A stretch of 64,000 bases of DNA. It comes from CAWUEZ02 sp963921355 (GTDB lineage: Bacteria; Pseudomonadota; Alphaproteobacteria; Thalassobaculales; Thalassobaculaceae). The stretch's first letter is position 1; each line of letters begins with the position of its first letter. The translations under genes were made by a program, and so were the position numbers. The notes below the pieces were generated by a model, which had not been told where the DNA came from, did not search any database, and saw only the letters and a program-made list of their open reading frames with translations. This document shows, one piece after another, positions 28,351 through 36,645 of this stretch. The DNA is taken from contig OZ001190.1 of the NCBI GenBank assembly GCA_963921355.3, forward strand, positions 2,294,001 through 2,358,000, written 5' to 3'.

Positions 28351-30210
28351 CTAGACAGGCCTCTGGAGTTCTTCACACATGGCTTCGAGTTCGAGCCAGC
28401 GATCCTCGGCCGCCGACAGGTCCGCACGGGCGGTGGCCAGGGCCTGGGTGTCCCGGTGAAAGCTGTCCGGGTCGCGGGTGAAAAGGTCGGGGTCTGACAG
28501 CACCCCCTCCAGGCGCGTGATTTCCGTTTCCAGGCCCGCCATACGGTCCGGCAACTGCTGCAGTTCCCGTCCATCCTTGTAGCTGAGCTTGGCGGGTCGG
28601 GACTTCGTCCGCTCCGCCGTCGGTTTCGCCCGTGCGGGCGCGATCAACTTTGCGGCAGGCCGGGCGGCCGCGGTTCGCCGCCGTTCGGCCAGGTAGTCGC
28701 GATAGCCGCCGACATACTCGCGCACGCGGCCTTCGCCCTCGATTGCCAGGATCGACGTCACCGTCCGGTCGAGAAAGTCGCGGTCGTGGCTGACCAGCAT
28801 CACGGTGCCGTCGTAGTCGGCGATCTCTTCCTGCAGCAGATCAAGGGTTTCGACGTCCAGATCATTGGTTGGTTCGTCGAGGACGAGCAGGTTGTGCGGC
28901 TGGGCGAACAGCTTGGCGAGCAGCAGCCGGTTGCGCTCTCCGCCTGACAGGCTGGACACCTTCGCGGTCGCCTGGCGGTCGGCGAACAGAAAGTCGCGCA
29001 GATAGGACACCACGTGTTTCGGTTTGCCGTGGACCTCTACCGAGTCGCCGCCTCCAGGGCAGAGGGTCGACCAGAGCGTATCGTCCGGATTGAGCTGTTC
29101 ACGGCGTTGGTCGAAATAAACCGGCTGCACGCCGAAACCTGTCTTCACGCGACCGGTGTCCGGGGCATCGTATCCCAGGAGCATGCGCAGCAGCGTCGTC
29201 TTCCCGGCCCCGTTCGGCCCGATTAACCCGACCCGGTCGCGTCGGCGCACCATGAACGAGACATCCTCGGCCACCCGCTTTTCCGTTCCGTCAGGCGCGG
29301 TGAAGCGCTTGGCGAGCTTGATCGCTTCCAGCACCAGGCTGCCGCTGCGTGTGGCATCGCCGGCGTCGAGCTTCATGCCCTCGGGGCGCTTGATCCGGTC
29401 CGCCTTTTCGCGTCGAAGGTCCAGCAGCGACCGCAGCCGGCCCATATTGCGCTTGCGCCGCGCCGTCAGGCCTTCCCGGAGCCAAAGGGTCTCTTCGGCG
29501 ATCTTGCGGTCGAGCTTCCGGGCCTGTTCCTCTTCCTCGGCGAGCTGACGTTCCGCCCAGTCGGGGAAAGCGTCGATCCCGTCACTGAGGCGGTGCAGGG
29601 ACCCGCGTTCCAGCCACAGAGTCCGGTTTGCCAACCGGCGCAGAAAGGCCCGGTCGTGGCTGATGGTCAGCAGGCCGGCGGGGCTTCTGTCCAACGCCTC
29701 CTCCAGCCACTCGATGGTGGGCAGGTCGAGGTGGTTTGTCGGCTCGTCCAGCAACAGGATATCCGGCTCGGACACCAGGGCGCGGGCGAGCGCGGCGCGG
29801 CGCGCTTCGCCGCCGGACAGCCCACCCATCTGCCGCTCGGCTTCCAAGGACACGCCGGCGATGGCGGCCTCGACCACGTGATCGCGCGGCACCGCCGCCT
29901 GGTCCGGCGGCAGGCCATCGGCGACATAGTCGAACACGTTCTGGTCGGCCGGTGGCTTCGGGTCCTGAGGCAGGTAGACGACCCGCGCCCCGGGTTGCAG
30001 GAACCGGCTGCCGCCATCGAGGTCGATCTCCCCTGCCAGGGCCCGCATCAGCGTCGATTTCCCGGAACCGTTTCGCCCGACCAGGCAGATCCGCTCCTCC
30101 TTGGCGATCGGCAGGTCGACGTCCTGGAACAACGGCCGCCCGCCGAATCCGAGCGTCGCTCCCCGCAAAGCCACGGCCGGTGGCGCGGCACGGTCAGTTC
30201 GAGGTGCCAT
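28351..30210 (-). CDS. uup: ABC-F ATPase Uup
   Basis: Soluble ABC-F protein with two ATPase domains and no membrane part, acting on ribosomes or DNA. Domain 1 has GRNGSGKST, LSGGEARRAALA and DEPTNHLD. Domain 2 has GPNGAGKTT, LSGGERNRLLLA and DEPTNDLD. A Lys/Arg-rich segment leads to a C-terminal coiled coil (LPDRMAGLETEITRLEG) typical of Uup. Its 619 residues are usual. It follows djlA in the same direction after 3 bases. Loss of uup raises transposon excision in E. coli. Confidence 0.9.
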   Translation of the reverse strand: MAPRTDRAAPPAVALRGATLGFGGRPLFQDVDLPIAKEERICLVGRNGSGKSTLMRALAGEIDLDGGSRFLQPGARVVYLPQDPKPPADQNVFDYVADGLPPDQAAVPRDHVVEAAIAGVSLEAERQMGGLSGGEARRAALARALVSEPDILLLDEPTNHLDLPTIEWLEEALDRSPAGLLTISHDRAFLRRLANRTLWLERGSLHRLSDGIDAFPDWAERQLAEEEEQARKLDRKIAEETLWLREGLTARRKRNMGRLRSLLDLRREKADRIKRPEGMKLDAGDATRSGSLVLEAIKLAKRFTAPDGTEKRVAEDVSFMVRRRDRVGLIGPNGAGKTTLLRMLLGYDAPDTGRVKTGFGVQPVYFDQRREQLNPDDTLWSTLCPGGGDSVEVHGKPKHVVSYLRDFLFADRQATAKVSSLSGGERNRLLLAKLFAQPHNLLVLDEPTNDLDVETLDLLQEEIADYDGTVMLVSHDRDFLDRTVTSILAIEGEGRVREYVGGYRDYLAERRRTAAARPAAKLIAPARAKPTAERTKSRPAKLSYKDGRELQQLPDRMAGLETEITRLEGVLSDPDLFTRDPDSFHRDTQALATARADLSAAEDRWLELEAMCEELQRPV

Positions 30211-30213
30211 GGT

Positions 30214-30948
30214 TTAGGAGATGCCTCGGGCTTTCTTGATGCGGTCCCAGGCGCTGTTGACCGCGGCCATGCGTTCGGTCGCCGCCGAAACCAGTTCGTC
30301 CGGCAGGCCTTGGGCAATGAGCTTGTCGGGATGATGCTCGCGGATCATCCGGCGGTAGGCGGCCTTCACGGCCTCATCGTCAGCTTTCGGGTCGACGCCG
30401 AGAACGGAGTAGGGGTCGGCTCCGGCATCACCGACATAGGTCGCGCGCAGCCGATCAAACGCGAGGTCGTCGAAGCCGAAGATCTCGGCGACCCGTTTCA
30501 GATATGCCACCTCGCTGTCATGCAGGACGCCGTCGGCCTTGGCGATGTGGAAGAGGCTGCCGATCAATTCTTCCAGAACCGGCGATCCCGGATTGAAGAG
30601 CTTCGCGATCTGCTGAGCGTAGGCCTCGTAGCCATCCGTGGTGCGTCGGGCCATATCCCAGACGCGACCGACGTTCTTGACCTCTTCCGGCGGAACCCGG
30701 AACACCTCACGAAATGCGGCGATCTCGTCGCGGGTGACAACCCCGTCGGCCTTCGCCATCTTGGCGCCCAGTGCGATGACACCAATGGTGAAGGCGATCT
30801 TCTTGGTTGCGCCCTCTTCGTCGATGGGCTGGTCATCGGCGCGATAGCGATCGAAGGCGTGGCCGCCGACCACGCCCAGCAGCGCACCCAGCGGCCCGCC
30901 GAGGGCGAAGCCGGCCGCGCCGCCGATGATCTTTCCCCAGATGCTCAC
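30214..30948 (-). CDS. djlA: DjlA-like TerB/J-domain co-chaperone
   Basis: Membrane-anchored Hsp70 co-chaperone. A glycine-rich hydrophobic segment near the N-terminus (IIGGAAGFALGGPLGALLGV) anchors it. A TerB-type helical domain (about 45-165) contains GVIALGAKMAKADGVVTRDE and HIAKADGVLHDSE. The C-terminal J domain (about 175-240) carries the HPD motif in REHHPDKL, which stimulates DnaK. Length 244 is slightly short of E. coli DjlA. Confidence 0.9.
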   Translation of the reverse strand: MSIWGKIIGGAAGFALGGPLGALLGVVGGHAFDRYRADDQPIDEEGATKKIAFTIGVIALGAKMAKADGVVTRDEIAAFREVFRVPPEEVKNVGRVWDMARRTTDGYEAYAQQIAKLFNPGSPVLEELIGSLFHIAKADGVLHDSEVAYLKRVAEIFGFDDLAFDRLRATYVGDAGADPYSVLGVDPKADDEAVKAAYRRMIREHHPDKLIAQGLPDELVSAATERMAAVNSAWDRIKKARGIS

Positions 30949-31068
30949 GAGATGCCCACGCCGTCTCTAGTGCCCGACCGAAACCGCGGCGCGAGTTTGG
31001 CCTCCGCGGCCGGTCTGGTCAACGCGAGCGGATGTGATCGCTGCTGCGGCCTCTCGCGACCGGTTCGC

Positions 31069-31413
31069 TCAGCTGCGCAGGTTCATGCGGGCGAAGTACT
31101 CGAGGATGGCCTGCTTCTTGTGGCGGTCGATCTGGAAAAACTGGGCCGCGAGCTTGTCAGCGACGATCCGAACCACCACGGCCTCGGCATTGAAGGCGAT
31201 GATCTTCTCGTCGTCCTGGACTTCGACGCTCAGCTTGAACTTCTGGCCCTTGCCGAGATGGCTGTCGTGACCACTCACCAGAATCCCGGAGGTGCTCCAG
31301 TTCTCCAGAGCGTAGACCTTGCTGTCGACCCGCACCCGCCCGACCGCGACCAAGCGAGGCGCGGCGCGGCGGTCGCTAGAACCGACAAACGCGGATTTAA
31401 TGGCTGACCACAT
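31069..31413 (-). CDS. PilZ domain protein
   Basis: Single-domain protein of 114 residues. Both halves of the cyclic-di-GMP signature are intact: R16-x-x-x-R20 (RAAPR) and N38-x-S-x-x-G43 (NWSTSG). It is therefore probably a competent c-di-GMP receptor. No output domain is fused, so it would act on a partner. It stands apart from its neighbours, about 120 bases upstream of djlA. Confidence 0.88.
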   Translation of the reverse strand: MWSAIKSAFVGSSDRRAAPRLVAVGRVRVDSKVYALENWSTSGILVSGHDSHLGKGQKFKLSVEVQDDEKIIAFNAEAVVVRIVADKLAAQFFQIDRHKKQAILEYFARMNLRS

Positions 31414-31510
31414 GAAGACCTACTCGTTAACTGCCCGTGTCCCCATACAACGCAAACTGGCGTCGAAATGGTGATCAAGAGGTTAAAGAAGGTTGAAACA
31501 TTCGAACACC

Positions 31511-31569
31511 TTGGAAATGCGGCGTCCTGTCGCTGTACTTCAAGTTAAAAGGTTGCATTGAATTCAACC
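31511..31569 (+). promoter_or_regulatory. Promoter and operator-like repeat before the flavoprotein gene
   Basis: TTGGAA (31511-31516) and TGTACT (31534-31539) are 17 bases apart. The inverted repeat GGTTG-N9-CAACC (31551-31569) follows at the expected start point, a position suited to a repressor. The surrounding gap of 258 bases is notably AT-richer than the window. Confidence 0.35.
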
Positions 31570-31671
31570 CTCTGGCTGGCCGTCTTGAACCGGCGGCAGC
31601 ACGCCGCTACGGTCGGCGACCTTTGAAGGTTCGGGCCGACATCCGCTCAACCACGCTCTCGGGAGACGAGC

Positions 31672-33078
31672 ATGCAAGTCGAGACACAGCCCTCCGATCG
31701 AACGGCCAGAGAGGCGGCGCTTGCGGCATTGACGGCACGCTTCGGCGACCGGGTCTCCACCGGGGCGGCGATCCGCGCCCAGCACGGCACCGACGAGAGC
31801 TACCACCCGACGGTCGCGCCAGATGCGGTGTTCTTCGCCGAGACGACCGAGGAGGTCGCTGAAGCCGTTACGATTTGCGCGGAACATCGATGGCCGGTGA
31901 TCCCCTTCGGTGTCGGCACCTCGCTTGAGGGTGGGGTCGCAGCCTTGCGCGGCGGCCTGTCGATCGACCTGTCTGCCATGAACGAGATTATCGAGGTCAA
32001 TGCCGAGGATCTCGATGTCCGGGTGCAGGCCGGCGTCACCCGCAAGCAACTGAACGAACACCTTCGGGACACCGGGCTGATGTTCCCGATCGATCCCGGC
32101 GCGGACGCGACAATCGGTGGCATGTGTGCGACCCGGGCATCCGGGACGAATGCGGTTCGCTACGGCACCATGCGCGACAGTGTTCTCAGCCTGACGGTCG
32201 TCATGGCCGACGGACGGATCGTTCAGACCGCGCGGCGGGCCAAAAAGTCAGCCGCCGGATACGATCTGACCCGGCTGTTCGTCGGCTCCGAGGGAACGCT
32301 GGGTGTAATCACTGAAATACAACTCAAAGTGTTTGGAGTTCCCGAGGCGATTTCGTCCGCGGTTGTCCAGTTCGACACCCTGGAAGACGCGGTCAACACC
32401 TGCGTTCTGACCATTCAGAGCGGCGTTCCGGTAGCCCGAATGGAGTTGCTGGACGATATTCAGATGGGCGCCTGCATCGACTACTCGAAGCTGGAAGGGT
32501 ACGACGCCAAGCCGACCCTGTTCTTCGAGTTTCATGGGTCCGAAACCGGCGTGGTCGAGCAGGCCGAGACCGTGCAGGCGATTTCGGGGGATTTCGGCGG
32601 AACGGACTTCAAATGGGCCACCCAGGCCCAGGATCGCAACCGGCTCTGGGAAGCACGCCACAACGCCTACTACGCCGCTCTGTCCCGGCGGCCCGGTGCC
32701 AAGGGCTGGCCGACCGATGTCTGTGTCCCGATTTCGCGCCTGGCCGAGTGCATCGCGGAAACCAAGAAGGACCTTGAGGACACCGGCTTGCTGGCGCCGC
32801 TGGTCGGCCATGTCGGTGACGGGAATTTCCATCTTGTCTATGTCATCGATACCGAGGACGAGGACGAGATGGCCCGGGCCAAGGCCCATAGCGACCGGAT
32901 GGTGTTGCGCGCTCTGGCGATGGAAGGCACCTGCACGGGCGAACACGGGGTCGGGTACGGTAAGATGGACTTCCTGGCGGCCGAGTTGCCGGAGGCCATT
33001 CCGGTGATGCGGGCGGTAAAACAGGCACTGGATCCGGACAGCATCATGAATCCCGGCAAGCTCTTTCGGATGAACTAG
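31672..33078 (+). CDS. FAD-linked oxidase, D-lactate dehydrogenase (cytochrome) type
   Basis: Flavoprotein of the GlcD/DLD family, oxidising a D-2-hydroxy acid and passing electrons to a quinone or cytochrome. The FAD-binding PCMH domain (about residues 45-230) has PFGVGTSLEGG, DPGADATIGGMCATRASG and LFVGSEGTLGVIT. The cap domain (about 230-465) has GHVGDGNFH, GTCTGEHGVGYGK and NPGKLF at the end. Its 468 residues match the family. Substrate could be D-lactate, glycolate or a related acid. The neighbouring GlcG-like gene argues for glycolate/lactate metabolism. Confidence 0.88.
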   Translation: MQVETQPSDRTAREAALAALTARFGDRVSTGAAIRAQHGTDESYHPTVAPDAVFFAETTEEVAEAVTICAEHRWPVIPFGVGTSLEGGVAALRGGLSIDLSAMNEIIEVNAEDLDVRVQAGVTRKQLNEHLRDTGLMFPIDPGADATIGGMCATRASGTNAVRYGTMRDSVLSLTVVMADGRIVQTARRAKKSAAGYDLTRLFVGSEGTLGVITEIQLKVFGVPEAISSAVVQFDTLEDAVNTCVLTIQSGVPVARMELLDDIQMGACIDYSKLEGYDAKPTLFFEFHGSETGVVEQAETVQAISGDFGGTDFKWATQAQDRNRLWEARHNAYYAALSRRPGAKGWPTDVCVPISRLAECIAETKKDLEDTGLLAPLVGHVGDGNFHLVYVIDTEDEDEMARAKAHSDRMVLRALAMEGTCTGEHGVGYGKMDFLAAELPEAIPVMRAVKQALDPDSIMNPGKLFRMN

Positions 33079-33089
33079 GGTCGGCTGCC

Positions 33090-33536
33090 ATGCCCATTCC
33101 CTCGAGCGAGATGTCCCTGGACGAGGCCCGGCAGATCATCGCCGCGGCCTTCAAGAAATCCGGCGAGCTTGGACTGAAGCCGCTGGCGGTCGTGGTTCTG
33201 GATGCCGGCGGCCATCTGCGGGCGGTCGAACGCCAGGACGGGGCCAGCATCCATCGCCCGGAGATCGCGCGCGGAAAGGCGTACGGTGCTTTGGCCATGG
33301 GGCTTGGCAGCCGGACCCTGAACGAACGGGTGAAGGGCCAGGGCGCGCCGTTCATCGACGCCGTGAACGGTGTGCTGGACGGGCGGATGGTCCCGGTTCC
33401 GGGCGGCGTCCTGATCCGCGATGCGGAGGGCGGGATCATCGGCGCCGTCGGCATCTCGGGCGACACGTCAGATCAGGACGAAGCCTGCGCGGTGGCGGGT
33501 ATCGCGGCGGCGGGCCTGGCGGCGGACCCGGAATGA
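33090..33536 (+). CDS. GlcG/HbpS family heme-binding-like protein
   Basis: Small protein (148 residues) of the GlcG/HbpS (DUF336) family, with the typical GLKPLAVVVLDAGGHLRAVERQDG opening split across helix and sheet, IARGKAYGALAMG and the closing GGIIGAVGISGDTSDQDEACA. Members are often encoded beside glycolate or lactate oxidases and some bind heme. No signal peptide is visible. It follows the flavoprotein gene by 11 bases and overlaps the DUF3750 gene by 4. Confidence 0.85.
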   Translation: MPIPSSEMSLDEARQIIAAAFKKSGELGLKPLAVVVLDAGGHLRAVERQDGASIHRPEIARGKAYGALAMGLGSRTLNERVKGQGAPFIDAVNGVLDGRMVPVPGGVLIRDAEGGIIGAVGISGDTSDQDEACAVAGIAAAGLAADPE

Positions 33537-34266
33537 GCATGCTCGGCAAACTGGCCCTCGTGGCCGCCCTGCTGGCGCTGGCCGGGCCGATCGCGATCAA
33601 GAGCGCAACCCACTCCTGGGCCCGGGTGCCCTGGTATCAGGCCGATCGGGGGGCCAGCGGCAAGGCACCGGATCCCTCTTCGACCCGTGAGGCGGTGGTT
33701 CAGGTCTATGCCGCGCCGACCTACGGCTGGCGCGGGTTTTCGCGGTCCATTCCTGGGTCGCCATCAAGCCGGCCGGGGCTGCGCGCTACACCCGATACGA
33801 TGTGGTCGGCTGGGGCGGCGGTCGGGTCGTACGCACGAACTATGGCGGACCGGACTACCGCTGGTACGGGCAGGAGCCCGACCTGCTGCTGGATGTCCGG
33901 GGCGACGAGGCGGCCAAGCTGATCCCCAGAATCCAGGAAGCGGTGGCGAGCTACCCATGGCCGGACCGCTACCGGAGCTTCCCGGGACCCAACAGCAACA
34001 CTTTCGTTGCCCATATCGCGCGCTCCGTTCCGGAACTGGGTCTCGATTTGCCACCAACGGCAATCGGCAAGGATTACCGCCCGGTATCGATGCCCGTGGG
34101 CCGGGCGCCAAGTGGCGGGGACATCCAGATCAGCCTGCTGGGGCTGGGCGGTCTGATCCTCGCGCCTGTCGAGGGTTTGGAAGTGAACGTGCTCGGGCTC
34201 AGCGTCGGGGTCGACGTGCTGGATTTTGCGATCCGGCTTCCGGCCTTCGGGCGCGTCGGCGGCTAG
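33533..34266 (+). pseudogene. DUF3750 family protein, frameshifted
   Basis: The start (MSMLGKLALVAALLALAGP, a membrane segment or signal) and the front of the DUF3750 domain (AVVQVYAAPTYGWRG) lie in one frame. The rest (VFAVHSWVAIKPAGAARYTR onward, then VVRTNYGGPDYRW) lies in another. The break is at 33734-33740, GGGTTTT. One extra G there would restore 244 codons through WRGVFAVHSW, matching the family's conserved core. Either a sequencing error or a recent inactivation. Family function is unknown. Possibly co-transcribed with the GlcG-like gene through a 4-base overlap. Confidence 0.8.
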
Positions 34267-34395
34267 GTCCGACGGTCGGTCGGTCGGGTTCCGGTACACG
34301 CTATTCTTGTCTATGGGGGCGGATGCTTGTTCACCTCCAAACCGGGCGCTACGGTCGCCGGACGAGAGTTCAAGAAACAGACAGGGGCTAGCGCG

Positions 34396-35565
34396 ATGGG
34401 CGGATTTCCAAGTGGTGTATGGCGCTATCCGACAGAGATCCGCTTCGGCGAAGGGCGGATCGGCGAGCTTGGCGATGTCTGTGCCGATCTTGGTGTCCGG
34501 CGACCCCTGATCGTCACCGACTCCGGGCTCGTCCGCCACTCCATGATCACCGGCGCGCGTGACGATCTGCAGGATTCCGGGATGGCGACCGAGGTGTTCT
34601 CGGGGGTCCAGGGAAACCCGACCGGCGCCAACGTTCTCGACGGCTGCGAGGTGTTTCGCGACGGTGATTTCGACGGCGTGATTGGCTTCGGCGGCGGCTC
34701 GGCCCTCGATGTGGCCAAAGCCATCGCCATGGCGGCCTATCAGGATCGGCCGCTGTTCGATCTGCACGTCGCTGCAAGCGGTCCGGATGTGATCGACGGC
34801 AGCCGGGTGGCGCCGATCATCGCGGTGCCAACCACTGCCGGGACCGGATCCGAGACCGGCCGGGCATCGATCGTCACGGAAGAGGCGGCCGGCGAGAAGC
34901 GGATCTTCCTTCACCCGACCATGATGCCGCGCATCGTGATCGAGGACCCACGTCTCACCGCTGGCCTTCCGGCCAATCTGACCGCGTGGACCGGTATGGA
35001 TGCCCTGGCCCATTGCTTCGAGGGGTTCTGCGCACCATCCCTGCATCCGTTCTCCGACGGCATCGCGGTCGAGGGGATGCGGGTCATCAAGGAGTTTCTG
35101 CCCCGGGCCGTCGCCGACGGCCGAGATATGGAAGCGCGCGGCATGATGCTGGTTGCCGCCTCCATGGGGTCGACCGCGTTCCAGAAAGGCCTCGGGGCGA
35201 TCCATTCGCTCAGCCATCCGGTCGGCGCCCGCTTCGACACCCACCACGGTCTGACCAATGCGGTGTTCTTCCCCTACGTGATCGCCCACAACCGTGACGC
35301 GATCGAAGAGAAGTGTGACCGGCTGTCGGCCTTCCTCGATCTGAAGCCACGCGGGATCGATGGGGTGATGACCTGGATCCTGGAGCTTCGGGAACAGTTC
35401 GGCATTCCGCATACCGCTACCGAACTCGGGGTGGATGCGGCGCGTCTCGATGAGATCGCCATGGCGGCGGAAGCGGACCCCTCCACCGCCAGCAATCCGA
35501 AGCCGGTCGGACGGACCGATATGGCCACGATCCTGCAGAACGCGCTCGACGGCAAATTGCCGTGA
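34396..35565 (+). CDS. Iron-containing alcohol dehydrogenase
   Basis: Group III metal-dependent NAD(P) alcohol dehydrogenase, 389 residues. The nucleotide loop is GFGGGSALDVAKAIA and the family signature begins VPTTAGTGSETG. Metal ligands fit D202, H206 (GMDALAH), H270 (GAIHSLSH) and H284 (DTHHG), with FucO-like spacing. The ATG is preceded by AGGGG eight bases away. An in-frame TTG 69 bases upstream is less likely. It overlaps the next dehydrogenase gene by 4 bases. Substrate unknown. Confidence 0.9.
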   Translation: MGGFPSGVWRYPTEIRFGEGRIGELGDVCADLGVRRPLIVTDSGLVRHSMITGARDDLQDSGMATEVFSGVQGNPTGANVLDGCEVFRDGDFDGVIGFGGGSALDVAKAIAMAAYQDRPLFDLHVAASGPDVIDGSRVAPIIAVPTTAGTGSETGRASIVTEEAAGEKRIFLHPTMMPRIVIEDPRLTAGLPANLTAWTGMDALAHCFEGFCAPSLHPFSDGIAVEGMRVIKEFLPRAVADGRDMEARGMMLVAASMGSTAFQKGLGAIHSLSHPVGARFDTHHGLTNAVFFPYVIAHNRDAIEEKCDRLSAFLDLKPRGIDGVMTWILELREQFGIPHTATELGVDAARLDEIAMAAEADPSTASNPKPVGRTDMATILQNALDGKLP

Positions 35566-36611
35566 CAGACGTGACAGAGGAGACGGCGACCCGCGGACAG
35601 CATCGGGTCCTGTTGATCGATCCTCTGTACCACGCCGGGGGCGAAGCGCTTCTGCGCGAGCACACGGGCGTGACATTGTTGGAACGCCCGGAGCGTGAGG
35701 CGGTCCTGCAGGCGGCGGCCGGAGCGCACGGTATCTGCGCGCGCTATCCGAACAAGGTTGATGCCGAGGTGATCGCCGCTGCCGAGGACCTCCTGGTGAT
35801 CTGCAGTTCGGGCCGCGGCACCGACGCGATCGACATCGATGCGGCCACCGCGCACGGCGTGACGGTCGTCAACAATCCCGGCTTCGGCAAAGTTCCGGTG
35901 TCCGAGCACACCCTGTTCATGCTGCTCAGCCTGTCCCGGTTCGGGGCTGACCACGATGCGATGACCCGGGCTGGTCGGGGCTGGATCGACCGTCTGGCAC
36001 CCGACAACACGATCCGCGATCTCCAGGGGTCGACCCTTGGGATCGTCGGACTCGGCGAGATCGGCATGGAAACCGCTCGCAAGTGCATGGCGGCGTTCTC
36101 GATGGTGGTGCTCGCTTACGATCCGTATGTCGATCAGGGCACTGCCGCTGATCGCGGGATCGAAATGGTCGAGCACCTGAACGATCTGCTCGCGCGGGCC
36201 GATTACGTGTCGATCCACGCCGAGTTGAACGATGAGACCCACCACATGTTCGACGACGCGGCGTTTGCGGCGATGCAGCCCCATGCCTGCCTGATCAACA
36301 CGGCGCGCGGCAGAATCGTTGACCAGGATGCCCTGCACCGCGCGCTGAGCCGCAGGACGATCCGGGCCGCCGCCCTGGACGTCTTCGAGGTGGAACCGGT
36401 CGCGGTCGACAACCCGTTGATCGCGCTGGACAACATCCTGCTGTCACCGCACGTAGCCGGTCTGACCCAGGGCTTTATGAAGTCGAGTGCGCTTTCCGTG
36501 GCGAACCAGATGCTGGCGGTGTTTCGGGGTGACCGCCCGGACAACATCCGCAACCCCGAGGTCTGGGAACGGACCAAGCAGCGCGCCATGCGGCTGCTGG
36601 AGCGGGCCTAA
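35562..36611 (+). CDS. D-isomer-specific 2-hydroxyacid dehydrogenase
   Basis: NAD-dependent reductase or dehydrogenase of the phosphoglycerate dehydrogenase superfamily, 349 residues. The Rossmann loop GLGEIGMETARK is at about 163-174. The catalytic set is R249 (NTARGRIVD), E278 in DVFEVEP and H297 (SPHVAG). It begins with GTG inside the GTGA overlap with the alcohol dehydrogenase gene. It lacks the C-terminal ACT domain of SerA, so a catabolic hydroxyacid role is more likely than serine synthesis. Confidence 0.88.
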   Translation: MTDVTEETATRGQHRVLLIDPLYHAGGEALLREHTGVTLLERPEREAVLQAAAGAHGICARYPNKVDAEVIAAAEDLLVICSSGRGTDAIDIDAATAHGVTVVNNPGFGKVPVSEHTLFMLLSLSRFGADHDAMTRAGRGWIDRLAPDNTIRDLQGSTLGIVGLGEIGMETARKCMAAFSMVVLAYDPYVDQGTAADRGIEMVEHLNDLLARADYVSIHAELNDETHHMFDDAAFAAMQPHACLINTARGRIVDQDALHRALSRRTIRAAALDVFEVEPVAVDNPLIALDNILLSPHVAGLTQGFMKSSALSVANQMLAVFRGDRPDNIRNPEVWERTKQRAMRLLERA

Positions 36612-36645
36612 GTCGGATCCAATTGTGGTCCGATCTGAAGCTGCT

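Noticed and set aside
29593..31407. Open frame of 604 codons antisense to uup, djlA and the PilZ gene
   Set aside because: It crosses three well-supported minus-strand genes and shows only shadow composition.
33734..33740. Programmed -1 frameshift in the DUF3750 gene
   Set aside because: The bases do not form an X-XXY-YYZ slippery heptamer in the zero frame and no downstream stimulatory structure is obvious. A one-base deletion is simpler.
33721..35676. Open frame of 651 codons on the minus strand
   Set aside because: Antisense to the frameshifted DUF3750 gene, the alcohol dehydrogenase and part of the next gene, with His/Arg-rich shadow composition.
36612..36645. Bidirectional terminator between the hydroxyacid dehydrogenase and the membrane protein genes
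   Set aside because: TCGGATCC/GGTCCGA pairs only with a bulge and no T run follows on either strand.
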